This document shows, in pieces, positions 33,905 through 44,499 of a stretch of DNA of 64,000 nt. This DNA comes from Balaenoptera acutorostrata. Its lineage: Eukaryota > Chordata > Mammalia > Artiodactyla > Balaenopteridae. The position numbers and the translations under genes are program-made. The notes under the pieces were generated by a model. The model ran no database searches, was not told where the DNA came from, and worked only from the letters and a program-made list of their open reading frames with translations. How positions within the stretch are numbered: the stretch's first letter is position 1; each line of letters begins with the position of its first letter. The stretch spans positions 24,572,942-24,636,941 of the forward strand of contig NC_080078.1 of assembly GCF_949987535.1 (NCBI RefSeq). The letters run 5' to 3'.

Positions 33905-34105
33905 AATATCATTATGATAATTTATTGAGCTCTTACTGTGTACTAAGCACTTTATATGGATCATTTAATTTCATCCTTACAACACACTATGAGGTAGGGA
34001 CTCTCTTAAATCTTCATATTTCAGATGAGAAAATTCAGGCTGAGAGATAAAGCAACTTGCTCAACTAGTCAAGGGCCAGAAATGGAATTCAAACACTGTT
34101 CCATT
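33905..34105 (-). mobile_element. MIR SINE, antisense
   Basis: 'tttattgagctcttactgtg', 'actaagcactttatatggat', 'acactatgaggtagggactc', 'gatgagaaaattcaggctga' match the MIR complement. Confidence 0.82.
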
Positions 34106-34589
34106 AACTCTTTGCATTTAATCCTTGTTACATTAAACTAATTCCAAAGCTCATGATTTCAATCACTGTGCCTGTATTTCCTCCACTGCAGAGGATATTA
34201 CCAATTAAGATATTAAGAACCTTGTAGATTCATAATTTGCCTCACCTCTGCCTGCCTCCTTTTCAGTAAGTCAGTTATGTACTGGCTTGTCCAGATTTGT
34301 CCCTTTCAGTGGTTGGATTCTTGTTCCTTATCTTTTGCTGGTGATACACTGAGGTTATTTCATTATCCCCACACACTTAGGGTGGACTCTAGGAACAGTC
34401 CCAATTTCAAATATTCTCTTTCTCACAAACCACTGAGATGGCCTGGAAGTAGATGCTGGGCAGCAGAAAGAGCATCTCTTTCCTTTGTTGCCATGACTGC
34501 ATCAGGACACATCATTCAAAGTCACATCTTGGCAAAATGGCTTCATATCATGGACTTGCCAGGTATCTGTGAATAACTGAGCCCATGAT
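34106..34589. other. Single-copy non-coding DNA
   Basis: A 99-codon plus-strand frame (34277-34576) has no recognised domain, no A tail and no splice-site support, so I leave it uncalled. Confidence 0.4.
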
Positions 34590-34840
34590 TATTATATTAG
34601 TCAGGCTGGGCTCTGCCATGCTGCAGTAAAATAAACCCCACATTTCTGGTTTAATACAACAAGGATGTGTTCCTCTTTCCCATCACAATTGGATGTGGTT
34701 CTGGTGGCTCTCCTTGGCTTTTTTCCTTGAACAGTGACTCAGGGGTCTGGAACGCTTCCATCTTGCAACGCCACCGTTGCAAGTTCTTTACTTCCAGCCA
34801 CCTGAATGGGAGAGGGAGTGTGGCATATTCATAGACTATT
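34590..34840 (-). mobile_element. MaLR-like LTR remnant, antisense
   Basis: 'gccatgctgcagtaaaataa', 'accccacatttctggtttaa' and 'gaatgggagagggagtgtgg' resemble the antisense body also seen at 20290. The family is not certain. Confidence 0.4.
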
Positions 34841-34844
34841 AGGC

Positions 34845-34985
34845 AGGAGAATACTCATTGTCATTTCCATTTTTCAGATAAGGAGACGTTTATGGAGGTG
34901 ACTTGCCCAAGGTCTTCCAAGCTGGTAAGTGGCAGATTCCAGATTAACATCACAGCTCTGACTCTTCTCTCCACTATGTTTTTTG
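34845..34985 (-). mobile_element. MIR fragment, antisense
   Basis: 'ccatttttcagataaggaga', 'gaggtgacttgcccaaggtc', 'agctggtaagtggcagattc' are the MIR complement. Confidence 0.7.
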
Positions 34986-35036
34986 TAATTAGAGATATTT
35001 TATCTATGTTGATGCTGCCTGCTCATGGTCTTGATT

Positions 35037-35119
35037 TTTTAAAATTAATTTTTATTGGAGTATAGTTGATTTACAATGTTGTGTTAGTTTCTGCTACACA
35101 GCAAAGTGAGATGCTTCCT
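35037..35119 (-). mobile_element. Extremely truncated L1 tail
   Basis: An 83-bp antisense L1 end ('tttttattggagtatagttg', 'gttagtttctgctacacagc') between two copies of 'gtcttgatt' (35028-35036 and 35120-35128). The last few bases before the right copy are not L1 and may be filler. Confidence 0.75.
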
Positions 35120-35159
35120 GTCTTGATTCATTTATTCACAGTAAGTTATTAGAATTTCT

Positions 35160-35640
35160 CTTCATTTCTCCTGATAATTCTAGCAAAAGTTCCAGGGAGG
35201 ATTCTCATTGCTTGAACCTGGGCCACATGTTCATCCTCAAACCAATTGCTGTCTGCCCAGACGTTGCAATATTCTGACTGGTCAGGTCTGTGTCATGTGT
35301 CTAACTCTAGCATAGAGGAAATGGAGTAGAGGGTGTGAGTAGAGCATTCACGCCCTACCCTATATGATGGGAACAGTGGGAAACTATCCCCCTAAATAAA
35401 TCCAGAGTGCTGTTACTAAAAAAAAAGGTGGTAGGTGTCAGGCAGGCAAACCAAGATAAGATCCACCAAGTTGAACAACTGAATGAAGGAGGAAATGTAA
35501 GATAGAATTAGTGACTAGGAAAATAAATGAATGGAAGCATGACCTGACCAATCAGAACACTGCATTGTCCGGGCCATACTAATTGGCTTGAGGACACGTG
35601 GCCCAGGTCTAACCAATGAGAGCCCTCCGTGGAGTAAATG
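35160..35640. mobile_element. Ancient MaLR-like repeat pieces
   Basis: 'gcaaaagttccagggaggat', 'actggtcaggtctgtgtcat' and 'gagtgctgttactaaaaa' match one orientation of the repeat also found at 62590. From about 35540, 'ctgaccaatcagaacactgc' and 'gtctaaccaatgagagccct' look like another piece. The family name is not assigned. Confidence 0.4.
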
Positions 35641-36540
35641 AATGAACAAATGATGCTTCTTTGATGGAGGACGAGAAAATCCTTCCAAATGGTGAAAAGT
35701 GAATTAAGGACAAGTTGACGGTACAGTGAAGATAAATTTTGTCCATTGCATAGTTTTTTGGTAGGGCTCATCTTGTTTCGGGTGAATTTTCAAGAACCTA
35801 GAAACTTTCAGGTGCAGAAATGATCATGGTCTCCCTGTCCCGCTTTCACTTCTCTCAATCACATTGCAGTGGGAACAGCTTTAGCTGTTAACCTGTTTAC
35901 CCGCACAAAAGGAACTCTGTGAAGAGAAGGTGGTCCCTTCCTCCCCACCCCCCAGGCTTACCCCTCTCCTTCAGTTTCCGTGGGCCTCCCCCTCCTCCTT
36001 AGAGAATTTTTTTCTCATCAGCGAGGCTGAAAAACAGCCCGGAGGCCCATCGGTGTTCACGTCCGTGGGCAAAGTGACTTCTGCAGCACCAGGTCTGGAG
36101 TTCGCTTCTCTCCCCCTGAGTCAACGAGATTTTGTCTATAGGCCTTTCTGCTATGTTCCTCCAGAGAGAGGTAAACTGCCTTTAAGTAATTGCTGAAGAA
36201 GGCATAAACTAGGGAAATTTGATTTGAGCATGCAATTTGAATTGGGAAATGCTCGTATAAATAACCGGGGCAGCTGAATGTGGCAGGTTTGTGCACTATA
36301 GATTTTTTTTTTTTTAAATCTCAGGGTCTTTAGAATAGAAGTTCTGCTGCAGCAGCTTAAACCATCACAGGCCTTTGCACTCTGGTTTCGTGCTAGCTAG
36401 TTTGGCATCATTAACTGCCTGTCTGGAGTTTTGTAAGTTGAAGTTGCCTAATTAACTTGTACAGTTGGAAAGGAAAAAAATGATTGAACCCCCAAACAAT
36501 ACTATAATTTAGAGAAGTGAAAAAATCTTAACCAAAAACC
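35641..36540. other. Repeat-poor block; candidate conserved element at 36150-36480
   Basis: Single-copy DNA. The second half has 'ctttaagtaattgctgaaga', 'gcatgcaatttgaattggg', 'cagctgaatgtgg' and 'gcctaattaacttgtacag', several homeodomain-type TAATT words in otherwise balanced sequence. There is no sustained coding frame: the 88-codon frame at 35930-36196 lacks homology. Confidence 0.3.
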
Positions 36541-36581
36541 CCACAGTTTTTTTTTTTTGAATGTTTGTAGTAGCTTTATTC

Positions 36582-36887
36582 TTTTTTTTTTTTAACATCT
36601 TTATTGGAGTATAATTGCTTTACAATGGTGTGTTAGTTTCTACTTTATAACAAAGTGAATCAGCTATACATATACATATATCCCCATATCCCCTCCCTCT
36701 TGCGTCTCCCTCCCACCCTCCCTATCCCACCCCTCTAGGTGGTCACAAAGCACCAAGCTGATCTCCCTGGGCTATGCAGCTGCTTCCCACTAGCTATCTA
36801 TCTTACATTTGGTAGTGTATCTATGTCCATGCCACTCCGTCACTTCGTCCCAGCTTACCCTTCCCCCTCCCCGTGTCCTCAAGTCCA
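36582..36887 (-). mobile_element. L1 3' UTR fragment, antisense (young type)
   Basis: 'aacatctttattggagtata', 'cagctatacatatacatata', 'gtggtcacaaagcaccaagc', ending 'gtcctcaagtcca'. Little diverged. 'acagttttt' occurs on both sides (36543, 36892), but about 30 non-UTR bases ('gaatgtttgtagtagcttta') stand between the left copy and the tail, possibly a second L1 snippet. Confidence 0.85.
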
Positions 36888-37004
36888 CTCACAGTTTTTA
36901 AGTAGGAAGGAGTATGGAATTATCTAGTGCAACTTCACCAATGAGGAAATTAGGAACCAGAGAGAGTAAGTCTCTTGGTGGAGGTCATTGAGACTTTGGA
37001 AATG

Positions 37005-37240
37005 TGATAGCTTTTCCTGCAGCAACAAACAACCCCCAGTCCCAGAGGTGTAAGTTTCTAGCTTATATTCCCTCAGAGCTGCAGGCGGCCCATGGCTCTC
37101 CTGGGCTGGGCTGGGCTGGCCCTGTTCCACATGTCTTCTCGAGGAACAACCAATGTCAGGGGCGTGCCGCTCTCATGCTGAGCGATGGAAGCTCCAGAGG
37201 GGCAGAACCGAACCACAGGAGTGTCCTTGTAGCTCCGGCC
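37005..37240 (-). mobile_element. MaLR-like remnant, antisense
   Basis: 'gctttt cctgcagcaacaaa' region and 'aacccccagtcccagaggtg' resemble the antisense start of an MLT-type LTR. Weak beyond the first 80 bases. Confidence 0.3.
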
Positions 37241-37264
37241 TGGATATGGTGTGTGTCACATCTG

Positions 37265-38090
37265 CTTACCTTCCACTGGGCAAAACAGGTCTATCTGTGA
37301 ACAAGATAGAAAAAAGCCCCTTCCATCAGGGTACCCACTGACTAGTGGGAAAATGATGTCCAGTGAACCAACAAATGCGCAAGATGGTTATCACGGAGCG
37401 AATGCTGTGCAAGAAACAAATAAAGTGATGAGCTAGAATAACTGGAAGAAGTCACTTAGACAGCAAGGTCCGGAAAAACCTCTTTGAGGAAGTACTATTT
37501 CAACTGAAAGTTGGGAAGGGACTAGGCTTGTGCATAGACGGAAAGAGCAGAGCAAGGGGAACAGCAGGGCAAAGACTCAGAGGCAAGAAAGGGCTTGATG
37601 GGCCTAGAGCTTAGTCAGCAATCCGGAGTGCAGTCTGGATTGAGGTTACAGGGGTGGGTGGGGACAGAGCCTGTGGAAACCTATAGGTCAGCTCAGGAAT
37701 TCTGGATTCCCATCTAAGAGCCTTGGGCAGACTGTGAAGTGTTGTAAGCAGAGCCATGGCATAACATGATTCACCATTTTAAAAGATCACCCTGGATGTT
37801 GTGTGGACTGCAATGGGAAGCAGGTAGAGACACAGAAAAAAAAAAATCCCACTTTTTTAAGAGAGACCTTTGCTGAGCCTCGGGCTGGCGGTAATGGCCG
37901 TGCGTCGGCAGAGGAGTGGATGGAATCAAGAGCGCTTTTGGCAAGAGAACCAACAGAACTTGTTGATATCATGGATGTAAGGTGTCGTAGAAAGAGAGAC
38001 TCACGGATGACTCCATGGTTGTTGACATGAACAACTGGAAAGATGCAGAGGCCTTTTCTGGAAAGGTGGATGATGAGGGAGGGGCAAGGG
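37265..38090 (-). mobile_element. L2 LINE, antisense
   Basis: A long diverged L2 in reverse: 'agcagggcaaagactcagag', 'taagcagagccatggcataa', 'aaaagatcaccctggatgtt', 'aagagagactcacggatgac', 'atgaacaactggaaagatgc'. Spanning the 3' part into the reverse-transcriptase region. No open frame is retained. Confidence 0.75.
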
Positions 38091-38099
38091 GTTGGATAA

Positions 38100-38250
38100 A
38101 ACTGGAGCTCTGTTAGAATTAGTTTGAGACGCCCATTAGTGGGCTAAGCCGTCTATCTTCCACTAGACCGTGCTGTATCCTCAGTGTTGAGCCCAGTGCT
38201 TGGCGTGTATCGGGTGTTCAGAAAGCATTTGTTGAATGAGGGAATCTAAA
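38100..38250 (+). mobile_element. L2 3' end, sense
   Basis: 'gctgtatcctcagtgttgag', 'cccagtgcttggcgtgtatc', 'gaaagcatttgttgaatgag' is an L2 3' terminus facing the antisense L2 just upstream. Confidence 0.65.
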
Positions 38251-38639
38251 TGATATGCTTAAAAGCTACAGATGACTAATGGCTTCTAGAACAACAGATG
38301 ATCCAAAGTCCATAGCAATAGCTAATTAAACCATTGCAATCCGATGTCCAAAATATTGTGTGCTAGAGACCCCCCCTTCCTCTCTCCATTAATTGAAGAG
38401 GCCCTGCCTCTTTTGCTCTTGTAGGCCATTGTTCTTCAAATGTAATTAGCCTTTGTGTTTTGACAGTAAACGAGAAGCTGGTACTTTGATAAATGGCTTG
38501 TTTCTGGGAAAGGAGTATTTGTGAATACAAAACCCTGTCTTCTCCCCTTTTTTCACACCTTTTCCTCCTGTGTTCGGAGGCCCTTGGGCTATACTAGTAC
38601 CTTCAGGAAGGCCAGGTTTCTTAGGAAGGGATAGCAACA
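38251..38639. other. Candidate conserved non-coding element
   Basis: No repeat match. Dense homeodomain-like words: 'atagctaattaaaccattg' (38319), 'ccattaattgaagagg' (38386), 'atgtaattagcctttgtg' (38439). A run of CCCCCC at 38369-38374. Flanked by L2 and MIR but itself uninterrupted. Conservation cannot be tested here. Confidence 0.32.
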
Positions 38640-38870
38640 CAGAAATAATAGTTATCATTTATTGAGCACCTGTTACATGGCAGGTAGAAACATTATATGT
38701 GACAGAACAATCTTGAAAAGTAATTTTTAAAAAATCTTTGTGTTCCAGCTGAATAAACCAAAGTTCAGAGAGAGTTAAAATCTCATAGTAACCAGGAGGC
38801 TGAGTTGAGATTCAAATGTGTTCAGGTTTGTCTGACCCCAAAGCTTGTGTCATTTCTGTGATTCTGTGTC
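38640..38870 (-). mobile_element. MIR SINE, antisense
   Basis: 'catttattgagcacctgtta', 'catggcaggtagaaacatta', 'ctgaataaaccaaagttcag' follow the MIR complement with an internal A/T-rich expansion. Confidence 0.7.
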
Positions 38871-38934
38871 TACCTTAATGGTAAGCATCAGCACCTTATT
38901 TGAGGGCCTCTATGTTCCTCATTAAGAAATAGTT

Positions 38935-38985
38935 TATTGAGATATAAGTCCCAGACTGTATAATCAACCCATTTAAAGTGTACAA
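38935..38985 (-). mobile_element. L1 3' end snippet, antisense
   Basis: 'agtttattgagatataagtc' and 'aacccatttaaagtgtacaa' are the complement of an old L1 3' terminus. Confidence 0.55.
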
Positions 38986-39104
38986 GTCTATGTGCCTCAT
39001 TTGTTAATGGAACAAATAGTTTCCGTTCTCATTCTTAGCCAGGAACAGCATTCTGCTGATTACTCAAGTCTGTTGTCTCCTGTGATTTGGTCTGGTCTTC
39101 TCAT

Positions 39105-39270
39105 CAGCCCGCTGATGGGCGGTATGGGGGGATTATCACCTGCATCTTACTGGTAGAGAAACTGACAATGTCACAAGGCTTGTGGTCAGCATATCTCAGT
39201 ATGGAACCTAGGATAGTCTGACTGTCGAGTCTGCTCTCTTAGCTTTTACATGATCTGCTCTTTGAGAGCT
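39105..39270 (-). mobile_element. MIR fragment, antisense
   Basis: 'ggattatcacctgcatctta', 'gtagagaaactgacaatgtc', 'ctgactgtcgagtctgctct' fit the MIR complement. The next 200 bases show nothing certain. Confidence 0.55.
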
Positions 39271-39695
39271 GTATAGCCCTTCTCAACTGACAAAGATTAT
39301 TTTTTCATGTCTATGATGTTATTTGATCCCCACCCCAAGACTGATTTGTTAACTGAGATTTTCAGAGCTGAGAGCAATATGAAAGATCTTCTAAACCAAT
39401 TCAGCTGGTTTCCCTTGTCCTGACCCAGAGAGGGACACTGAATTTCTCAAAACTGTCTGTAGTGACCTCACACACAATAGGATGGCCACTTTCAAAAGAA
39501 GAGAAAATAACAAGTATGGTCAAGGACACAGAGAAATTGGAAACTTTGTGCACTGTTGGTGGGAATGTAAAATAGTGCAGCCACTATAGAAAACAGGATG
39601 GAGTTGCCTCAAAAAATTTAAAAAAAGGATTACCACATGATCCAGCAATCCCACTTCTGGATACATACTACCCAAAATTCAAAGCAGGATCTTGA

Positions 39696-40269
39696 CTTTT
39701 TTAGCTTCCATGTATAAGCAAGATCATACTGTATTTGCTTCTTGGTGTCTGGGTTATTTCATGTAACATAATGTCCTCCAAGTTCATCCGTGTTGTTACA
39801 AATGGCAAGATTTCCTTCTTTTTTATTCCATTGTATATATTTAGCACATTTTCTTGGAATCTAAAAAAGTCAAACTCATAGAACCAGAGAGGAGATGGTG
39901 GTTTCCAGGGACTGGATGTGGGGGAAATGAGGAAATGTTTGTCAAAGGGTACAAACTTCCAGCTGGAAGATGAATAATGTACAGCATGGTGACTATAGTT
40001 AATCATACTGTATTGTGTACTTTAAATTTGCTAAGAGAGTAGATCTTAAGTGTTCACAAAAAAATGGCAACTATGTGAGGTGAAGGATGTGTTAATTAAC
40101 TTGATGGTGGTTATCATTTCACAATGTATATGTATATTAAATCATCATGTACACCCTAAATATATACAATTTTATTTGTTAATTACACCTCAATAAAGCT
40201 GGAAAAAATAAAACGAATAACATAGCATGAAAAACAAACTTAACATAAATAAAACACTAAAATGAAAAA
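39696..40269 (+). mobile_element. 5'-inverted L1 nested in L1
   Basis: 39696-39855 is L1 on the minus strand (minus frame at 39701-40006 reads YNGIKKKEILPFVTTRMNLED). From 39856 to about 40205 it is plus strand to 'acctcaataaagctgg' and a long A-rich tail. A 16-base stretch is shared in inverse by both parts (39694-39709 and 39856-39871, one mismatch). The duplication is about 14-16 bp, with 'gatcttga' at 39688-39695 and 40278-40285. Confidence 0.87.
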
Positions 40270-40656
40270 AAGCACAAGATCTTGAAGAGATATTTGCATA
40301 CCCATATTCATTGCAGCAAGAGTGGCAATAGCAAAGAAGTGGAACCAACTCAGATGTTCCATCAATAAATGAATAAAGAAAACGTGGTACATACATGCAA
40401 AAGAATATTCAGCCTTAAAAAAAGAAGGAAATTCTGATACTTGCTATAACATGGACTAAGCTGGAGGACATTATGCTCAGTGAAATAAGCCAACCACAAA
40501 AGGACAAAGACTATATGATTCCACTCACATGAAGTATTTAAAGTAGTCAGACTCATAGGAACAGGAAATGGAGAGGGAGGTGCCAAGAGCAGGGGAAGGA
40601 GGAATTAGTGTTTAGTGGGTACAGAGTTTCAGCTTTGTAAGTTGTAAAAGTTCTAG

Positions 40657-40939
40657 GGGCTTCCCTGGTGGTCCAGGGGTTAAGAATCCACCTTCCAATG
40701 CAGGGGACGTGGGTTTGATCCCTGGTTGGGGAACTAAGATCCCACGTGCTGCGGGGCAACTAAGCCGGCATGGTGCAACTACTGAGCCTGCGCACCACAA
40801 CTAGAGAACCTGTGCGCCGCAGTGAAGAGCCCGCACGCTGCAACAAAAGATCCTGTGTGCCACAATGAGGATCCCACGTGCCACAACTAAGACCCGACGC
40901 AGCCAAGTAAATAAATTAATTTAATTTAATTTAAAGAGA
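40657..40939 (+). mobile_element. CHR-type SINE, 14-bp duplication
   Basis: 'tgtaaaagttctag' at 40643-40656 and 40940-40953. Head 'gggcttccctggtggtccag', B-box-like 'gggtttgatccc', and a body of repeated 'gtgccacaa'-like units unlike the copies at 18666, 29471 and 58753, so probably an older CHR subtype. Tail (TTTAA)n. It sits in the L1 3' part. Confidence 0.95.
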
Positions 40940-41055
40940 TGTAAAAGTTCTAGCAATCTATTGCACAACAATATGACTATACTTAACACTATTCAACTGG
41001 ACACTTAATAATGGTTAAAATGGTAAATTTAATGTTATTTTTTTGGCAGAATAAG

Positions 41056-42284
41056 TTAAAAAAACTGTCTGTGGTGGACTTAGGACTTGAACCCACGTCT
41101 ATGGAATCTCAGTGGAGTTCACCCTGAGGGAGAATGTTGTCTGCATTTCTTTTTTTGGCCAGGGTTGTGACTTTGTCTCAGGTTGGGCATGTTTTTTTTT
41201 TTTGCCCTAGCGCCCTTGAGAAGTAAAAGGGTGCTTTTGCCAGCCCTCAGGGAGAACCAGATGAGCGGGGTGGACCTGCCAGAGAGTACCTATTGCACAA
41301 TGTTTTCACCTCCCCTGGGATGGAGACTGCAAATGGCCCTGCGAGATAACCAAGGGTGGCACTATTAGTCCCACATAGAGAATCCAAACTCAGCAAGATT
41401 AATTGAGAATTCAAGATCACTTGGACATCAGTGGGGGAGAGGAGGCTAGATCCCAGGAATTCGAGTGCTGGGTTCGGTGTTAGTGAAGTGAGCAGTGTAG
41501 CTCATTTGTAAGATTAGAACTTAAGAAAGAGGTAGAAAACTTGGACGCTTTCCTTATTTTTACTATTTTATCTAAAGAAATTTCTAGAACACCAAAGTGC
41601 ACAGTTTTGTTGAGTTGTCCAGCCCTGACCCCTGATCCCAGTGTGGATTAGTGACCTCATACTTGGGCTCCCTTGCCGGCTGCTGGGCCACCGGTCGGGT
41701 AGGAAGATACCTCCTCCAGGCTGGAGGGGGGCCCTCCGAGCCCTCTCCTTCCAGCAGTAGATTTTCCTTTTTCATGCTTGAACTCCAGAGGCCCCCAAGG
41801 GCTTCTGCCTTAGTTAAAAATTAAATTCACAAATCATCTCTTAAACTGTCTCATAGGCAGCCAAATAATCACAGTCATTAGCGGGTGGTCTGAGTCACTT
41901 CTGCTTTAATGCTTTTGGAGACATGGGCTTAGTCCCAGCCGGTTACACTATCTTCTACCACCTCTCTCGCCACAGACCTTGCTCAGAGAACTCCGCTCAG
42001 ACGCTGTAATAGAGAGGCCCGTGTTCCCAGTTCAGAGTGCACTGATATGTCCTGGTCTGTCCCCACTCCTGTCCCGACTCCTGTCTCCTGGAGCTTGTTG
42101 GTGCCCTGGGGGCGTTGCTGGGGAACAACCTCACTTGGGGACCAGCCAACTGGTGGAGAAGGTCTTGAAGCGCCGGCAGAGTGAAGGCCCACCACAAGTT
42201 TGAGTAGGCTTCCCTGTGAGCCATCCCGGGCCCCGGCCTCTGCTCCTGGGGACTCAAAGAGGGCCCCTCACAGCTGTCCTTTCC
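41056..42284. other. Single-copy non-coding DNA
   Basis: No repeat named. Overlapping frames at 41979-42257 on both strands (70-86 codons) reflect GC-rich composition. 41815-41935 has an even, motif-rich texture ('ccaaataatcacagtcatta'). Confidence 0.35.
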
Positions 42285-42505
42285 CTGGCCCAGGGCTTCC
42301 CAACCTTGGCACTATTGACATTTTGGACGGGATATTTCGTTATTGTGGGGGGCTGTCCTGTGCATTGTAGGGTGTTCAGCAGCATCCCTGGCCTCTGCCT
42401 ACGAGGTGCCAGTTGCAGCCCCTGGTTGTGACAACCAAAAGTGTCTCGAGGCTTGGTCAAATGTCCCCTGGGGGCACAGGCCCCCTGCTGAGAACAACTG
42501 CCCTA
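42285..42505 (-). mobile_element. hAT-type MITE, reverse orientation
   Basis: The reverse of the element at 11770: 'cagggcttcccaaccttgg', 'gcattgtagggtgttcagca', 'cctctgcctacgaggtgcca', ending 'ctgctgagaacaactg'. Better preserved than the other two copies. Confidence 0.75.
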
Positions 42506-42924
42506 GTCTGTTGGCCTCTCTAAGGCCAGTCGTGTGGATTCAGATTCCTTTTCTCCTTTCACTATTGTTCTCTCTCCACATCTCCAAACCCTGACGTTTA
42601 AAGTCATTCAATGCAAAAAAGCTTAGTCTACTGCTTTCCTCCTCCAACAGGGATTTAGATCTAAAAGGAAGGATTCAGACCTTGGAAACCGAGAAGAGCC
42701 GTTTATTCTTCAGTGGAGGGTGGGGCTGGCTGGGTGTGAAAAGTCCAGTCCCTTTCCTTCCTTCTGGAGAAGCTACCGCTACATAGCAGCAAGGGTGGCC
42801 AGCCAGGATCTTGGACAAGGGCTGTGCGTCTGGAGCCCATGCCTTTAACCACCCTGCCCCCTGCCTCCTCCGAGGACTCGCCTCAGTGGTGGTTTGGGGA
42901 AGGGCGCAGGGGGCACTGGGCATA
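42506..42924. other. Single-copy non-coding DNA
   Basis: Nothing recognisable. A minus-strand frame of 82 codons has no homology. Confidence 0.4.
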
Positions 42925-43045
42925 GCTCACTAACCAGCTGTGTTTCCCTGGGCCAGCCACTCCTCCTCTCTGGGCCTGGTAAAGTGAAAGGGGTGAGTTA
43001 GCTAATCTCTACCATTATTTTCAGCTCTGATGATTAGTTTGTCCT
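42925..43045 (+). mobile_element. MIR3-like fragment
   Basis: 'cagctgtgtttccctgggcc' and 'ctcctcctctctgggcctgg' then 'ttttcagctctgatgatt' fit MIR3 core and 3' end. Confidence 0.45.
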
Positions 43046-43089
43046 GTCTTCCGGGCCCCACAGAAGAGAGTCCTTGCTGGTGAAGGCAG

Positions 43090-43270
43090 AAATCCATCCA
43101 ACGAACAGGTCATGAGCCCCTGTTGGGGTCCAGGCGCTGTACTGGGTTACTAAAGATGAAGAAGAGAGAACTCTGTGACTGAGGATCTCCTAGTCTCAAG
43201 GTGGAAACAGACAGGCTAATAGGAACAGCAGTGGGTTATTGTTCCTAAAGTTAAGGTACAAGCAAAGTTA
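43090..43270 (-). mobile_element. L2-like 3' fragment, antisense
   Basis: 'gttggggtccaggcgctgta', 'actaaagatgaagaagagag' and 'gtggaaacagacaggctaat' follow the antisense L2-type pattern. Confidence 0.45.
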
Positions 43271-43384
43271 AGGTGTGGCTCAGTTAAGGAAGTAGGAAAT
43301 CATCTCCGCATGGGAGTCAAAACTAGTGCCTGGAGCAGCTTGTTTCTTAGGGCCACGGGAATTGGGCAGTTTTACTGTCATGGC

Positions 43385-43960
43385 ATCTGTCTGCTCTGGT
43401 TACCTATTGCTATATCTATATCGATAACAAACTACCCCAAATTTAGTGGCTTAAAACAACTATTGTATTACATTGACAGATTCTGAGGGTCAGGACTTTG
43501 GGCAGGAAATATTGGGGCTACCTTGCCGGGGCCCTCAGTTGGGAAGGTTTGAAGAGCTGGTGATGAATGGGTGGGACCTGGAATCATCTGAAGGCTTCTT
43601 CACTCGCAGGTCTACCATTTGGGCTTGGCTGGGACTGTCGACTGGGGTACCTGTAAGTGGTCTTTCCCAGTGGCTTGGGTTTCCTTTCAACATGGCGGCC
43701 TCAGGGTGGTCAGACTTCTTTCACAGTGACTCATGGCTCCAAGAGCAAGTAGAAGCTGCCAGGTGGAAGATGCATGGCTTTGGATGACCTGGTCTTGGAA
43801 GTCACATGGCAGCCCTTCTGCCATACTTTATAAGTTGAGGCAGTCATGAGCTCATGCGGATTCAAGGGGAGGGGACACGGACCCCAACTCTTGTGGCAGG
43901 AACATAAAAAAATTTGCAGCCATGTTTTAAGACCACCACACCATTCTTATTTCCATGTTC
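43385..43960 (-). mobile_element. MaLR-type (MLT-like) LTR, antisense
   Basis: It starts 'ggttacctattgctatatct', 'tagtggcttaaaacaactat', continues with 'cctcagggtggtcagacttc', and ends near 'gcagccatgttttaagacca'. Nearly full length for this class. The 104-codon plus-strand frame is antisense LTR, not a gene. DNA from 43961 to 44354 holds nothing I recognise. Confidence 0.6.
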
Positions 43961-44354
43961 AGAGGTCTGAATTTCTCCAAATCTTTAGTAGAGAATCCCA
44001 CCTGGAAAAATCTCTCCAGGTGTATTTACACCAAAAGCCTACTTCAATTAATCAATTCTAACGCTCCAATTACTCAGCTTATATTTTCAGACACTCTAAT
44101 AAGCACCACAAATGAATAGAAATTAAACTGATGGTGCATCACCCTCTGCTATTAGAAAGACCACACTTGATTTCCCAAGCAGCCTTCCCCTTTGTGAGAT
44201 CAACTTCCTTCTCTCACCTCTGTTTAGCACAGGGAAGTTTTTCCCTGGGGCTGAGGTGGGGTTGGAGCAGGTGGGAAGGCTTCCAAGAAAATGTAGCAAT
44301 TGTAATAAAGGTAAGTTTTAAATGAAGACTGGAACCTTTTTGGTGGGTGCCTTT

Positions 44355-44495
44355 TTCGTGTTGGGAAAGACCTGGGTTCCTATCCAGCCTTTGCAGTCAA
44401 CAACCTGGGCCTCAGTTCACTCATCTGTAGAGTAAGAGGGTTGGGCTTGATAATTTCTAAGAACTCTTCCAGCTTCAAAAATGTCTGTGACTGTA
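44355..44495 (+). mobile_element. MIR3 fragment
   Basis: 'gacctgggttcctatccagc', 'cctcagttcactcatctgta', 'actcttccagcttcaaaaat' match MIR3. Confidence 0.6.
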
Positions 44496-44499
44496 GGAA

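Larger units (their letters stand above)
39480..41055 (+). mobile_element. Host L1, sense, carrying an inverted L1 and a SINE
   Basis: Sense L1 ORF2 ('agaaattggaaactttgtgc', 'gatccagcaatcccacttct') runs to 39695, then resumes at about 40286 ('agagatatttgcatacccat') and continues through the ORF2 end to a 3' tail near 41055. Removing the insert at 39696-40269 and the SINE at 40657-40939 gives one continuous old L1 of roughly 0.7 kb. Confidence 0.88.
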
